Origin: an uncultured Erysipelotrichaceae bacterium
GTDB lineage: Bacteria; Bacillota_I; Bacilli_A; RF39; UBA660
DNA length: 46,268 bases
Direction: 5' to 3'
NCBI GenBank assembly: GCA_902797995.1
Contig: CADBUX010000006.1
Coordinates: 1-46,268 of the forward strand
Shown: positions 1-7,254 of the stretch, one piece after another
Layout: each line of letters starts with the position of its first letter
Position numbering within the stretch: position 1 is the first letter of the stretch
Translations under genes and position numbers: made by a program
Notes under the pieces: generated by a model
Database searches by the model: none
Seen by the model: the letters and a program-made list of their open reading frames with translations, nothing else
Told to the model about the DNA's origin: nothing

Positions 1-113
1 TTTGTTTACAAATTAATTATACAACAGTTTTAAGTTATTGAGTGTTTTCTCTTTTTTTGTAATAATTTAATTATTCCCACATCTAGTTTACTACATCATA
101 TTACTATCAAAAA

Positions 114-142
114 TTGACAAAACTATTGTACTTTGTTATCAT
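114..142 (+). promoter_or_regulatory. Vegetative promoter for the first gene
   Basis: TTGACA at 114-119, a 17-nt spacer and TATCAT at 137-142 match a housekeeping sigma promoter. It lies 45 nt upstream of the start chosen for the first coding region. The 113 bases before it are AT-rich and hold nothing I can name. Confidence 0.7.
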
Positions 143-186
143 ATACAACATCAAGAGGAAAAAAACAGAAGGAGAGATCAATAAAA

Positions 187-1026
187 ATGACAATTGAAAA
201 TAAAAAGCTAGTAGCAAAATTAACAGCAATTGCAATCCTAGCAGGAGGAATTTCCTACGATACTGCAACAACAAAAAAGAATTTTAAAGTAAATGAAAAG
301 TTACAAAATGTAGTAGAGACCTTTAATGAAGATACAAAACTTGATGAAGCAGCAGAAAAAAATATAGCCACATATAAAAACATGTCTATTGTTGAGGCAG
401 CTGATTATTTAGAAGAATCTATAGACATTGAAGAAAAACTAGAAAACTATGATTTTTCAGAGGTAACAGAATTAGATAAATTAACAAAAGAAGAATACGA
501 TTATGCAGAAACCCTAACAAAAGAAGATGTGTTTGTTTTTATGGAAGTAATAAATAGCGAAAATGAAGAATCATTAGAGTTACAAGAAACAAGATTAAAA
601 GCCATTAAAATGCTTGAACATTTAAAAGCAACAAGAGAAAACTGGATAAAAGAAAATGGGAAACAAGTTATTTTAAAAACATTATCTTGGACAATTAAAT
701 CATCAGTAGCAGAAGGATTTGGACTAGGCGTAGAAGAAATAGATAATATAAAAATACCTAAGTTAAAAAAAGTACAAGATATGAATTTCTATGTTTTATA
801 TAATGAAGACAAGATTTATATGTCAGGCAAAAGTGATATGTTTAATGCGTTCTACTATTACTATCAAATTAAATCAAGTAGTGATTTACAAGGAGAAGAA
901 AACAAAATATATAATGAAGCTTTAAATTCTGCCAAAGTGTTAACAATGACAGGAGTAAATGTTGAAAATAATAAAATATACAATATAAGAAGTCTAAAAG
1001 AAGCAAAAAAAGTGTTAAAAAAGTAA
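187..1026 (+). CDS. Hypothetical exported or membrane-anchored protein
   Basis: A 279-residue protein I do not recognise. An upstream in-frame TTG at 133 would add 18 residues, but GGAG at 171-174 serves the ATG at 187, and the TTG would lie within the promoter. Residues 4-23 carry two or three Lys followed by a short hydrophobic stretch (LTAIAILAGGI), like a weak signal peptide or anchor, with no lipobox Cys. The rest is acidic and mostly helical, rich in Glu, Lys and Asn, with no catalytic motif visible. It has its own promoter and ends 9 nt before the promoter of the infC operon, so it is a single-gene unit. Function unknown; secretion is inferred only from the N-terminus. Confidence 0.75.
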   Translation: MTIENKKLVAKLTAIAILAGGISYDTATTKKNFKVNEKLQNVVETFNEDTKLDEAAEKNIATYKNMSIVEAADYLEESIDIEEKLENYDFSEVTELDKLTKEEYDYAETLTKEDVFVFMEVINSENEESLELQETRLKAIKMLEHLKATRENWIKENGKQVILKTLSWTIKSSVAEGFGLGVEEIDNIKIPKLKKVQDMNFYVLYNEDKIYMSGKSDMFNAFYYYYQIKSSSDLQGEENKIYNEALNSAKVLTMTGVNVENNKIYNIRSLKEAKKVLKK

Positions 1027-1034
1027 TAAAACCG

Positions 1035-1063
1035 TTGACAAAACTATATAATTCATATATAAT
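1035..1063 (+). promoter_or_regulatory. Promoter of the infC-rpmI-rplT operon
   Basis: Perfect TTGACA (1035-1040), 17-nt spacer and perfect TATAAT (1058-1063). Transcription should begin near 1070, just upstream of the structured L20-type leader. Confidence 0.88.
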
Positions 1064-1093
1064 CTAACATGTAAAAAAGGAAAGAGATGTATA

Positions 1094-1188
1094 AATCCAC
1101 CTGATAGCGGATAGCTATAGGTAAAAAGCCAAGAAAAATATATTGTTTTAATGGTGGATTAGAATGCATTTCGCATTCTTTTTATATT
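1094..1188 (+). promoter_or_regulatory. L20-type leader with attenuator hairpin
   Basis: Upstream of infC the RNA can form a closing stem AATCCACC (1094-1101) with GGTGGATT (1153-1160), an inner hairpin ATAGC (1104-1108) with GCTAT (1114-1118), and directly after them a terminator AGAATGC (1161-1167) with GCATTCT (1173-1179) followed by a T-rich run. In low-GC Gram-positives, L20 is known to bind such a leader and repress infC-rpmI-rplT. The position and architecture fit that family; assignment to it is inference, not an Rfam match. Confidence 0.75.
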
Positions 1189-1206
1189 TTTACGGAGGTG
1201 TTTAGT

Positions 1207-1731
1207 ATAGCTAAAAAAAGTAATGATTTGTTATGTAATGAACAAATAAAAGTTCCACATGTCCTAGTAATTGGACCAAATGGGGAACAAATGGGAATAA
1301 AAAAAGTAGCGGATGCCCAAACAATCGCAAATTATGCTGGACTAGATTTAGTATTAATGAATGCAAATGCAAATCCTGCAGTCTGCAAAATAATGGATTA
1401 CAATAAGTTTAAGTATGAAAAAGCAAAAAAAGAAAAAGAAAATAGAAAAAAACAACAAGCTAACAATGTTGAACTTAAAGAATACCGTCTTTCACCAGTA
1501 ATCGATGTTGGAGACTTTGAAACCAAAGTTAGAAATGCATCAAAATATTTAGAAAAAGGACATAAAGTAAAACTAAGCATCAGATTTAAAGGAAGACAAA
1601 TAATCCATCCAGAACTTGGAGAAGACGTAATGAATAGATTTGCAGAAAAAGTAAAGGATATTGCAATAGTTGAACAAAAAGCTAAACTAGAAGGCAGAAG
1701 CATGACAATGTTACTTGCACCAATAAAATAA
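1207..1731 (+). CDS. infC: Translation initiation factor IF-3
   Basis: IF-3 binds the 30S subunit, prevents premature 50S joining and checks initiator tRNA and start-codon fit. The 174-residue product has the N-domain ([20 protein letters not shown]), the conserved linker [11 protein letters not shown], and the C-domain ending [11 protein letters not shown]. The start is notable. The only conventional in-frame candidate, GTG at 1198, overlaps the GGAGG at 1194-1198 and cannot use it. The next sensible codon is ATA at 1207, 8 nt after that Shine-Dalgarno, giving M-AKKSNDLL. Rare starts such as AUU and AUA are known for infC and allow IF-3 to repress itself. It is the first gene of an operon with rpmI and rplT, 15 nt upstream of rpmI. 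Confidence 0.93.
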   Translation: MAKKSNDLLCNEQIKVPHVLVIGPNGEQMGIKKVADAQTIANYAGLDLVLMNANANPAVCKIMDYNKFKYEKAKKEKENRKKQQANNVELKEYRLSPVIDVGDFETKVRNASKYLEKGHKVKLSIRFKGRQIIHPELGEDVMNRFAEKVKDIAIVEQKAKLEGRSMTMLLAPIK

Positions 1732-1746
1732 TCGAGGAGGTAAATT

Positions 1747-1935
1747 ATGGGAAAAATTAAAACTCATAAAGGAACAAAGAAAGTTTTAAACAAAAGACAA
1801 AGTGGTTCAATCACTAAATGCAACTCAGTTGGACAACATAAGACTGGTAAGAAAAGAACAGTAGCAAACAGAAAGAAAAGAGCAGGATCTTCTTTAAACA
1901 ATTCAGATTTAAAAAGATTCAAAAATGTAATTTAA
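1747..1935 (+). CDS. rpmI: 50S ribosomal protein L35
   Basis: A 62-residue basic protein of the large subunit, the normal length for L35. It starts GKIKTHKGTKKVLNKRQSGS and has the usual Lys/Arg-rich tail with KKRAGSSLN. A strong GGAGG sits at 1736-1740 before the ATG. It is the middle gene of infC-rpmI-rplT, under the same L20-type leader, and is followed after 17 nt by rplT. Confidence 0.95.
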   Translation: MGKIKTHKGTKKVLNKRQSGSITKCNSVGQHKTGKKRTVANRKKRAGSSLNNSDLKRFKNVI

Positions 1936-1952
1936 GGAAGGAGTAGATAGAC

Positions 1953-2492
1953 ATGGCAAGAGTAAAAGGAAGCGTGCAAACACGTGCAAGACGTAAAAAA
2001 GTCTTAAAGAAAGCTGAAGGATACTTTGGTAGTAAACATAGACTATATAAAACAGCTCATGAACAAGTAATGCATTCAGAAAGATATGCATATCGTGATA
2101 GAAAACAAACAAAGAGAAACTTTAGAAAATTATGGATAACAAGAATTAATGCTGAATGTAGAGTAAATGATATTAGTTATTCAAGATTTATCGATGGATT
2201 AAACAAAGCAGGAATTGAAATTAATAGAAAAATGTTATCAGAACTTGCTATCCAAGATAAAGAAGCATTTACTAATTTAGTAAAAATAGCCAAAGGTGAA
2301 AAAGTAGCCCCTAAAAAAGTAGAAGCAAAAAAAGAAACAGTTAAAAAAGAAGATAAAAAATTAGAAAAAAAGGAAGAATCTAAAGATCTATCTAAATTAA
2401 CTGTAGCAGAGTTAAAAGAACTTGCTAAAAAGAACAAAGTTGAAGGATATACTTCAATGAAAAAAGCTGAACTTATTTCGGCTTTAAAATAA
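1953..2492 (+). CDS. rplT: 50S ribosomal protein L20 with extra C-terminal domain
   Basis: Residues 1-118 are ordinary L20 ([20 protein letters not shown] at the start; later [10 protein letters not shown]), an assembly protein that nucleates 23S rRNA folding and represses its own operon. The protein is 179 residues rather than about 118. It continues with a Lys/Glu-rich linker (about 119-145) and a compact C-terminal motif, [16 protein letters not shown] followed by [14 protein letters not shown], which resembles the Rho_N/SAP helix-extended-loop-helix fold. The same module ends ribosomal protein S2 encoded just downstream. The extension is in frame with a normal stop, so it is not a readthrough artefact. 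What the extra domain binds is unknown; RNA or DNA is the family expectation. Confidence 0.95.
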   Translation: MARVKGSVQTRARRKKVLKKAEGYFGSKHRLYKTAHEQVMHSERYAYRDRKQTKRNFRKLWITRINAECRVNDISYSRFIDGLNKAGIEINRKMLSELAIQDKEAFTNLVKIAKGEKVAPKKVEAKKETVKKEDKKLEKKEESKDLSKLTVAELKELAKKNKVEGYTSMKKAELISALK

Positions 2493-2509
2493 ACATATTA
2501 AGGAATTTT

Positions 2510-2536
2510 AATATCTAGTGCCATTATGGTGATATT
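2510..2536 (+). promoter_or_regulatory. Hairpin in the rplT-rpsB gap
   Basis: AATATC at 2510-2515 pairs with GATATT at 2531-2536, enclosing CCA/TGG. There is no U-run after it, so it is not a terminator. It could be part of an S2 autoregulatory leader or chance structure in an 86-nt gap. Confidence 0.25.
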
Positions 2537-2578
2537 ATTTAGAACTTAATAGAAGATAAAAACGAAGGAGGAAAAAAT

Positions 2579-3592
2579 ATGACAGTAGTGTCAATGAGTT
2601 ATTTATTAGAAGCAGGAGTTCACTTCGGACATCAAAAAAGAAGATGGAATCCAAAAATGAAAGAATATATTTATACATCAAGAGATGATATTTATATTAT
2701 TGATTTACAAAAAACAGTTAAACAAATTGAAGAAGCATATGAAGCTTTAAAGAAAATTGCTGAAAAAGGAGGAACAGTACTTTATGTAGGTACTAAAAAA
2801 CAAGCAGTAGAAGCTATGGAAGAAAATGCTAATCGTACAAACATGTTCTTCGTAAATGAAAGATGGCTTGGAGGAACTCTTACAAACTTTAGAACAATTA
2901 GAAATAGAATAAAAAGATTAGATGAAATCGAACAAATGGAAGAAGACGGAATATTTGAAGTTCTTCCTAAAAAAGAAGTAGCTAAAATTAAAAAGGAATA
3001 CGAAAAATTAAATAGAAATCTTCGTGGTATAAGAAACATGAAAAGATTACCTGGGGCTTTGATTATCGTAGATCCAAGACAAGAAGAAATAGCTATTAAA
3101 GAAGCTAGAAAACTAAAAATACCTGTATTTGGTATCGTAGATACAAATTGTGATCCAGATATGGTAGATTACGTAATTCCTGCTAACGACGATGCAGTTC
3201 GTTCAGTAAAATTAGTAATCGGAGCACTTACTAATGCAGTAGCAGAAGTAAATGGTAATGAAATAATGGATTGTGTATCTCCAGAAGATCAAAAGAAAGC
3301 AGCTAAGAAAGAAGAAGCAAAAGAAAAACAAGAATCTGTAAAAACTGAAGAAGTAAAAGAAGAAAAAGAAACTAAAGAAGTTAAAAAAGAAACACCAAAG
3401 AAAGAAACAAACAAAGAAGAAGTAAAAGAAGAAAAACCAGCTAAGAAAGAAACTAAAAAAGTAGAAAAGAAAGAAGAAAAAGAAGATTTATCTTCTAAAA
3501 CTTTAACAGAACTAAAAGCTATAGCTAAAGAAAAAGGGGTAAAAGGTTATAGTACAATGAAAAAAGCTGATTTAGTAGCAGCTCTACAATAA
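2579..3592 (+). CDS. rpsB: 30S ribosomal protein S2 with long tail and extra domain
   Basis: Residues 1-232 are canonical S2 ([60 protein letters not shown]), needed for late 30S assembly. The family is normally 230-260 residues; this one is 337. From about residue 235 there is a 70-residue Lys/Glu-rich low-complexity linker, then [17 protein letters not shown] and [15 protein letters not shown]. That C-terminal module is nearly the same as the one ending L20 just upstream, and resembles the Rho_N/SAP fold. The ATG has AAGGAGG 8 nt before it. It is followed by tsf after 27 nt, the usual rpsB-tsf pair. Confidence 0.96.
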   Translation: MTVVSMSYLLEAGVHFGHQKRRWNPKMKEYIYTSRDDIYIIDLQKTVKQIEEAYEALKKIAEKGGTVLYVGTKKQAVEAMEENANRTNMFFVNERWLGGTLTNFRTIRNRIKRLDEIEQMEEDGIFEVLPKKEVAKIKKEYEKLNRNLRGIRNMKRLPGALIIVDPRQEEIAIKEARKLKIPVFGIVDTNCDPDMVDYVIPANDDAVRSVKLVIGALTNAVAEVNGNEIMDCVSPEDQKKAAKKEEAKEKQESVKTEEVKEEKETKEVKKETPKKETNKEEVKEEKPAKKETKKVEKKEEKEDLSSKTLTELKAIAKEKGVKGYSTMKKADLVAALQ

Positions 3593-3619
3593 TTAAAATA
3601 GTTTTTAAGGAGGAATGTT

Positions 3620-4495
3620 ATGTTTACTGCACAAGATGTAAAAAGTTTAAGAGAAAAAACTGGAGCTGGAATGATGGATTGCAAGAAAGCTCTACAAGAA
3701 ACAAATGGGGATATGGAAGAAGCAATTACATGGTTAAGAGAAAAAGGAATTTCAAAAGCTGCTAAAAAAGCATCTAGAATTGCAGCAGAAGGTTTAACTA
3801 AAACTGTGGAAAAAGGAAATAAAGCTGCAATAATTGAAGTTAATTCAGAAACAGACTTCGTTGCAAAAAATGAAACTTTCATAAGCTTTGTTGAAGCTCT
3901 AGCTAACACTTTAGTAGAATCTGATGTAACTACTTTAGAACAAGCTAATGAATTAAAAATAGATAACGAAACAGTAGCGGATACAATTATTAATTTAACT
4001 GCCAAAATCGGAGAAAAAATATCATTTAGAAGATTTGAAATAGTTAAGAAAACAGATAGCCAAGTATTTGGCATATACTCTCATATGGGAGGAAAAATAA
4101 CTACTTTAGTAGTACTTGAAGGTGCCAATAAAGATGTTGCTAGAGATGTAGCAATGCACGCAGCAGCAATGAGACCAACATACTTAAATAAAGATGAAGT
4201 TCCAAGCGATGTTCTAGAAAAAGAAAAATCAATTATGAAAGAACAACTTTTAAATGAAGGAAAACCAGAAGATAGAATAGAACAAATTCTTGTAGGAAAA
4301 GTGAATAAATTTTACGAAGAAGTTTGTCTAGAAAATCAAATCTTTATTAAAGCAGAAAATAAAGAAACTGTTGGAAAATTTGTAGAACAAAATGGTGGAA
4401 AATTAATAAAAATGGTTAGATACGAAGTAGGCGAAGGAATGGAAAAAAGAAATGAAAACTTTGCTGAAGAAGTACAAAATCAAATAAATGGATAA
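3620..4495 (+). CDS. tsf: Translation elongation factor Ts
   Basis: EF-Ts recycles EF-Tu by displacing GDP. The protein has 291 residues, normal for the family. The N-terminal UBA-like part reads VKSLREKTGAGMMDCKKALQ, followed by the EF-Tu contact signature EVNSETDFVAKN and the dimerisation/core region with MHAAAMRPTYL. AGGAGG lies before the ATG. It is co-transcribed with rpsB and ends at a strong terminator. In most relatives pyrH follows; here the next gene is frr, so pyrH must be elsewhere or absent. Confidence 0.97.
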   Translation: MFTAQDVKSLREKTGAGMMDCKKALQETNGDMEEAITWLREKGISKAAKKASRIAAEGLTKTVEKGNKAAIIEVNSETDFVAKNETFISFVEALANTLVESDVTTLEQANELKIDNETVADTIINLTAKIGEKISFRRFEIVKKTDSQVFGIYSHMGGKITTLVVLEGANKDVARDVAMHAAAMRPTYLNKDEVPSDVLEKEKSIMKEQLLNEGKPEDRIEQILVGKVNKFYEEVCLENQIFIKAENKETVGKFVEQNGGKLIKMVRYEVGEGMEKRNENFAEEVQNQING

Positions 4496-4520
4496 AAATT
4501 AGGAAAACCTAATTTTTTTC
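4495..4520 (+). terminator. Terminator of rpsB-tsf
   Basis: AAAATTAGG (4495-4503), loop AAAA, CCTAATTTT (4508-4516), then a T-rich run. The stem begins at the last base of the tsf stop codon. Confidence 0.9.
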
Positions 4521-4573
4521 TTTTATATAAAAACTAAATATAGTATAATATAATTAATTAAAGGAGAGATATA

Positions 4574-5119
4574 ATGAATAATGATTATTTGAGTTTAGCA
4601 AAAGAAAAAATGGATGGAGCAATTAAATCTTTAGAAGATCGTTTCGCTAGTGTAAGAGCAGGTCGTGCTAATCCTAGTATGTTAGATGATGTGTTTGTAG
4701 AAGCATATGGTTCAAAAATGCCTTTAAAACAAGTTGCTACAATATTTGTTCCTGAAGCAAGACAAATAAGTATTAAGCCTTTTGATAAAACAATGCTAGG
4801 TTCAATTGAAAAAGCAATTTATGAAGCAAATCTAGGGCTTACTCCAAACAATAATGGAGAATCTGTATTTTTAACAATTCCACCTTTAACAGAAGAAAGA
4901 AGAAAAGATCTTGTAAAACAAGTTAAAGAGTATGCAGAAGAAGGAAGAATCAGAATTAGAAACATAAGAAAAGATATTATTGATATTATAAAATCTGATG
5001 AACACTCAGAAGATGAAGAAAGAAGTATTGTTGATAAGTTACAAGAAGTGGTTAACGATTACAATAGAAAGGTTGAAGAATTAACAAAAGAAAAAGAAAA
5101 AGACTTAATGGAAATATAA
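4574..5119 (+). CDS. frr: Ribosome recycling factor
   Basis: RRF splits post-termination ribosomes together with EF-G. The 181-residue length is close to the usual 185. Conserved parts include SVRAGRANPSMLD near residue 27, the middle PLTEERRKDLVKQVK and the C-terminal RNIRKDIIDIIK with a helical tail. TATAAT at 4544-4549 may be the -10 of its own promoter, though no clear -35 is visible. AAGGAGAG precedes the ATG at 4574. Confidence 0.96.
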   Translation: MNNDYLSLAKEKMDGAIKSLEDRFASVRAGRANPSMLDDVFVEAYGSKMPLKQVATIFVPEARQISIKPFDKTMLGSIEKAIYEANLGLTPNNNGESVFLTIPPLTEERRKDLVKQVKEYAEEGRIRIRNIRKDIIDIIKSDEHSEDEERSIVDKLQEVVNDYNRKVEELTKEKEKDLMEI

Positions 5120-5140
5120 TTTTACGTTATATTTCTTTTT
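5111..5140 (+). terminator. Terminator of frr
   Basis: GAAATATAA (5111-5119) pairs with TTATATTTC (5127-5135), then TTTTT. The left arm contains the frr stop codon. Confidence 0.85.
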
Positions 5141-5155
5141 ATTATAGAAAAAATG

Positions 5156-5183
5156 TTGAAAATTTGAATTTTTGTGTTAAAAT
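5156..5183 (+). promoter_or_regulatory. Promoter of the TasA-like/sipW locus
   Basis: TTGAAA (5156-5161), 16-nt spacer and TAAAAT (5178-5183), with an extended TG one base before the -10. Initiation near 5190 would place the structured leader at the 5' end of the mRNA. Confidence 0.55.
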
Positions 5184-5194
5184 GATAATAGATA

Positions 5195-5267
5195 GCATAT
5201 GGAGTTATATATAAAATAAGAGACTAACAGTCTAATGAATTATGATAAAGTAATTATCATCCTATGC
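5195..5267 (+). ncRNA. Candidate three-way-junction leader RNA
   Basis: GCATA plus GG (5195-5202, one bulged T) pairs with CC plus TATGC (5261-5267). Inside are two separate hairpins: AGACT/AGTCT (5221-5225 with 5229-5233) and ATGATAA/TTATCAT (5242-5248 with 5254-5260). A closed outer stem with two internal arms is the outline of many cis-regulatory RNAs. I do not recognise a known riboswitch class. It lies between the promoter and the ribosome site (AAGGAGG at 5280-5286) of the secreted-protein gene. Confidence 0.45.
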
Positions 5268-5294
5268 TTGAATTAAAGTAAAGGAGGTGGAACA

Positions 5295-6014
5295 ATGGAT
5301 AGAGATAGAAGAGCTAGAGTTATAGCAATCGCAGCCCTTTTAGTAGGAGTTGTTGGATTATCACTAGGTTTCGCAGCATTCTCTAATACTTTAACAATTA
5401 AGTCTTCTGCAGAAGTTAATGTAGATCCAAACACATTCAATGTTGATTTTGCTGATTCAACTGGTGATACAAGTGCAACATCAGTTACACCAACACTTAC
5501 ACCAGCTACTGGTGAACCTGCAGGATTTACAGGAGAAACTGCTACAATAAATAATGCTCCAGCTGGTGCTCCAGTAATTCAAAACTTACATGCAACATTT
5601 ACAAGACCTGGACAAAGTGTTACTTATACATTCAAAACTAAAAATGTTGGAGAAATTAAAGCTTATTTAACTAGCATTAATTTTGCTAATGCTACAGGTG
5701 GATCTACTACTAAAGTATGTACTGCAAAAGAAGTAACATCACCTGCAACACCAGCTACAGATAGCTTAGTACAAGCAGCTTGTGCAGGAATTAGCATAAC
5801 TGTAACTTTAGGATCTGAATCATTCACAGCTACAACACCTAGAGCAAGCTTTACAAGTCAAACTGCACATGACCTAGAAAAGACTGGATCAAATCCAGAT
5901 AGTGAAGATGTTACAGTAGTAATAGCATATGCAGCAGGTTCAGCTCAAGCCGATGGTGACTTTGACGTAGCATTTGGTGATATTACTTTAAATTATAGTT
6001 CAGTAGCAAATTAA
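5295..6014 (+). CDS. TasA/camelysin-like secreted protein with SipW-type signal
   Basis: A 239-residue secreted protein. Residues 1-8 are charged (MDRDRRAR), then comes a hydrophobic segment to about residue 28 ending GFAAFSNTLTI. That is the long signal characteristic of substrates of SipW-type signal peptidases such as TasA and CalY. The mature part is Thr/Ala/Gly-rich and predicted beta-rich, with two Cys (near residues 138 and 156) that could form a disulfide. Codon use is richer in GC than the neighbours, typical of highly expressed Ala/Thr-rich surface proteins. The next gene encodes the cognate peptidase, which supports a TasA-like matrix or fibre subunit. Which of the TasA/CalY branches it belongs to cannot be settled by eye. 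Confidence 0.8.
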   Translation: MDRDRRARVIAIAALLVGVVGLSLGFAAFSNTLTIKSSAEVNVDPNTFNVDFADSTGDTSATSVTPTLTPATGEPAGFTGETATINNAPAGAPVIQNLHATFTRPGQSVTYTFKTKNVGEIKAYLTSINFANATGGSTTKVCTAKEVTSPATPATDSLVQAACAGISITVTLGSESFTATTPRASFTSQTAHDLEKTGSNPDSEDVTVVIAYAAGSAQADGDFDVAFGDITLNYSSVAN

Positions 6015-6034
6015 TAAATTAATAAATTAATAAA
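6011..6034 (+). repeat. Three tandem TTAATAAA units over the stop codon
   Basis: TTAATAAA is repeated three times without interruption (6011-6018, 6019-6026, 6027-6034), the first unit containing the stop. It places several in-frame stops at the end of the gene. Probably slippage in AT-rich DNA. Confidence 0.6.
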
Positions 6035-6042
6035 TATATACT

Positions 6043-6075
6043 TATAGGCACAAGTTGCTTATACCTGTGCCTATA
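6043..6075 (+). terminator. Intra-operon hairpin between the TasA-like gene and sipW
   Basis: TATAGGCACA (6043-6052) pairs perfectly with TGTGCCTATA (6066-6075) over a 13-nt loop. What follows is only weakly U-rich. It is likely a partial terminator or an mRNA-stabilising 3' end, so the structural protein would be made in excess over its peptidase. Confidence 0.65.
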
Positions 6076-6108
6076 ATATATTTTAACAAGATTATTTGGG
6101 AGGTAAAG

Positions 6109-7242
6109 ATGAAAAGGGGATATAAAAAGTTATTAATCTTTGAACTAATTATTTTCATAATTCTGTTCCTAAATAGTTTTGTATGGAATATATTATCCAG
6201 TTACAAAATAAGTATATTTTTACTCGTAGTATTACTAATTTTTAAGGGCGTTTTTGGATTTGAAAAAGATAAACATAGATATACAAAAGATTTAATAATG
6301 GAAGTTATAATTTATTTGATAGCTTTCTTTATCTTGTATTATCTGTTTGGAATAGTAATAACCTTTTATAAAACAGGAAATTATCACACGCTAACAGGAT
6401 TAAAAGATTTTATTATTCCTACAATAATATACATAATCTTAAAAGAATACTTAAGATATATGATTATGTGTAAGTCTGAAGGTAATAGACTATTGTTTGT
6501 AACAACAGTGGTCATGTTCATATTAATGGACATAACAACAGCAATCTATTTTAGAGATTTTAAATCAAATTATAGCACATTTTTATTCGTTGCATTAACG
6601 TTTTTACCAGCATTAAGTAGTAATGTAGTATTGTGTTATTTTACCAATAAAACAGGGTATAAACCATTAATACTATATTTATTAGTAATAGGACTTTATA
6701 AATATATATTACCTATTGTTCCTAATCCTGATGAATATATATCATCCATAATTAATTTTATATTACCAATTGGACTGGCATATAGACTTTATATTTTCTT
6801 AAGAAGAGATCATCAAAGACAGATAGATAGAGACTATCGTAAAAAACATATTATGCCACTTGCTATATCAAGTTTAATAGTAATTATACTAGTATATTTT
6901 ACATCAGGATATTTTCATTATTGGGGAGTAGCAGTAGCAAGTGGAAGTATGAATCCTAAGATAAAAAAAGGCGACGTTGCCATTATAGAAAAGATTGATG
7001 GGAAATACGATACCCTTAAAAAAGGACAAGTTATTGCTTTCAAATATGAAGGCGTAATAGTAGTACATAGATTAATTGATGTTATAAAAGATCAAGGAAA
7101 ATACTACTTTTACACAAAAGGAGATGCAAATGCAAATCCTGACAACTTTGTAATCGAAGAACAGAATGTAATAGGAACAGTAGATCATAAAATATCATAC
7201 TTAGGAGTGCCTACTGTATGGATAAATGAGTTATGGCCATAG
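6109..7242 (+). CDS. sipW: SipW-like (ER-type) signal peptidase I
   Basis: A membrane protease that should remove the signal peptide of the neighbouring TasA-like protein. The ATG at 6109 follows GGGAGG at 6098-6103; a longer frame from a TTG at 6055 runs through the hairpin and is rejected. The C-terminal third holds the ER/archaeal-type catalytic set: Ser280 in ASGSMNP, His320 in VVHRL (bacterial LepB has Lys here) and Asp339 in KGDANANPD. Unlike the roughly 190-residue B. subtilis SipW, this protein is 377 residues, with about 225 extra N-terminal residues forming six or more hydrophobic helices and a short basic stretch before the catalytic domain. It is 12 nt upstream of the DUF5305-like gene. 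Confidence 0.88.
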   Translation: MKRGYKKLLIFELIIFIILFLNSFVWNILSSYKISIFLLVVLLIFKGVFGFEKDKHRYTKDLIMEVIIYLIAFFILYYLFGIVITFYKTGNYHTLTGLKDFIIPTIIYIILKEYLRYMIMCKSEGNRLLFVTTVVMFILMDITTAIYFRDFKSNYSTFLFVALTFLPALSSNVVLCYFTNKTGYKPLILYLLVIGLYKYILPIVPNPDEYISSIINFILPIGLAYRLYIFLRRDHQRQIDRDYRKKHIMPLAISSLIVIILVYFTSGYFHYWGVAVASGSMNPKIKKGDVAIIEKIDGKYDTLKKGQVIAFKYEGVIVVHRLIDVIKDQGKYYFYTKGDANANPDNFVIEEQNVIGTVDHKISYLGVPTVWINELWP

Positions 7243-7254
7243 GGAGGAATAAAA

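Noticed and set aside
133-186. TTG start extending the first protein by 18 residues
   Set aside because: It lies in the promoter's -10 region; the ATG at 187 has the ribosome site.
1398-3039. Several minus-strand frames of 67-101 codons under infC, rplT and rpsB
   Set aside because: They are Ser/Leu/Phe-rich shadows of Lys/Glu-rich genes and lack ribosome sites.
6055-6108. TTG start extending the signal peptidase
   Set aside because: The extra codons run through the intercistronic hairpin; the ATG at 6109 follows GGGAGG.
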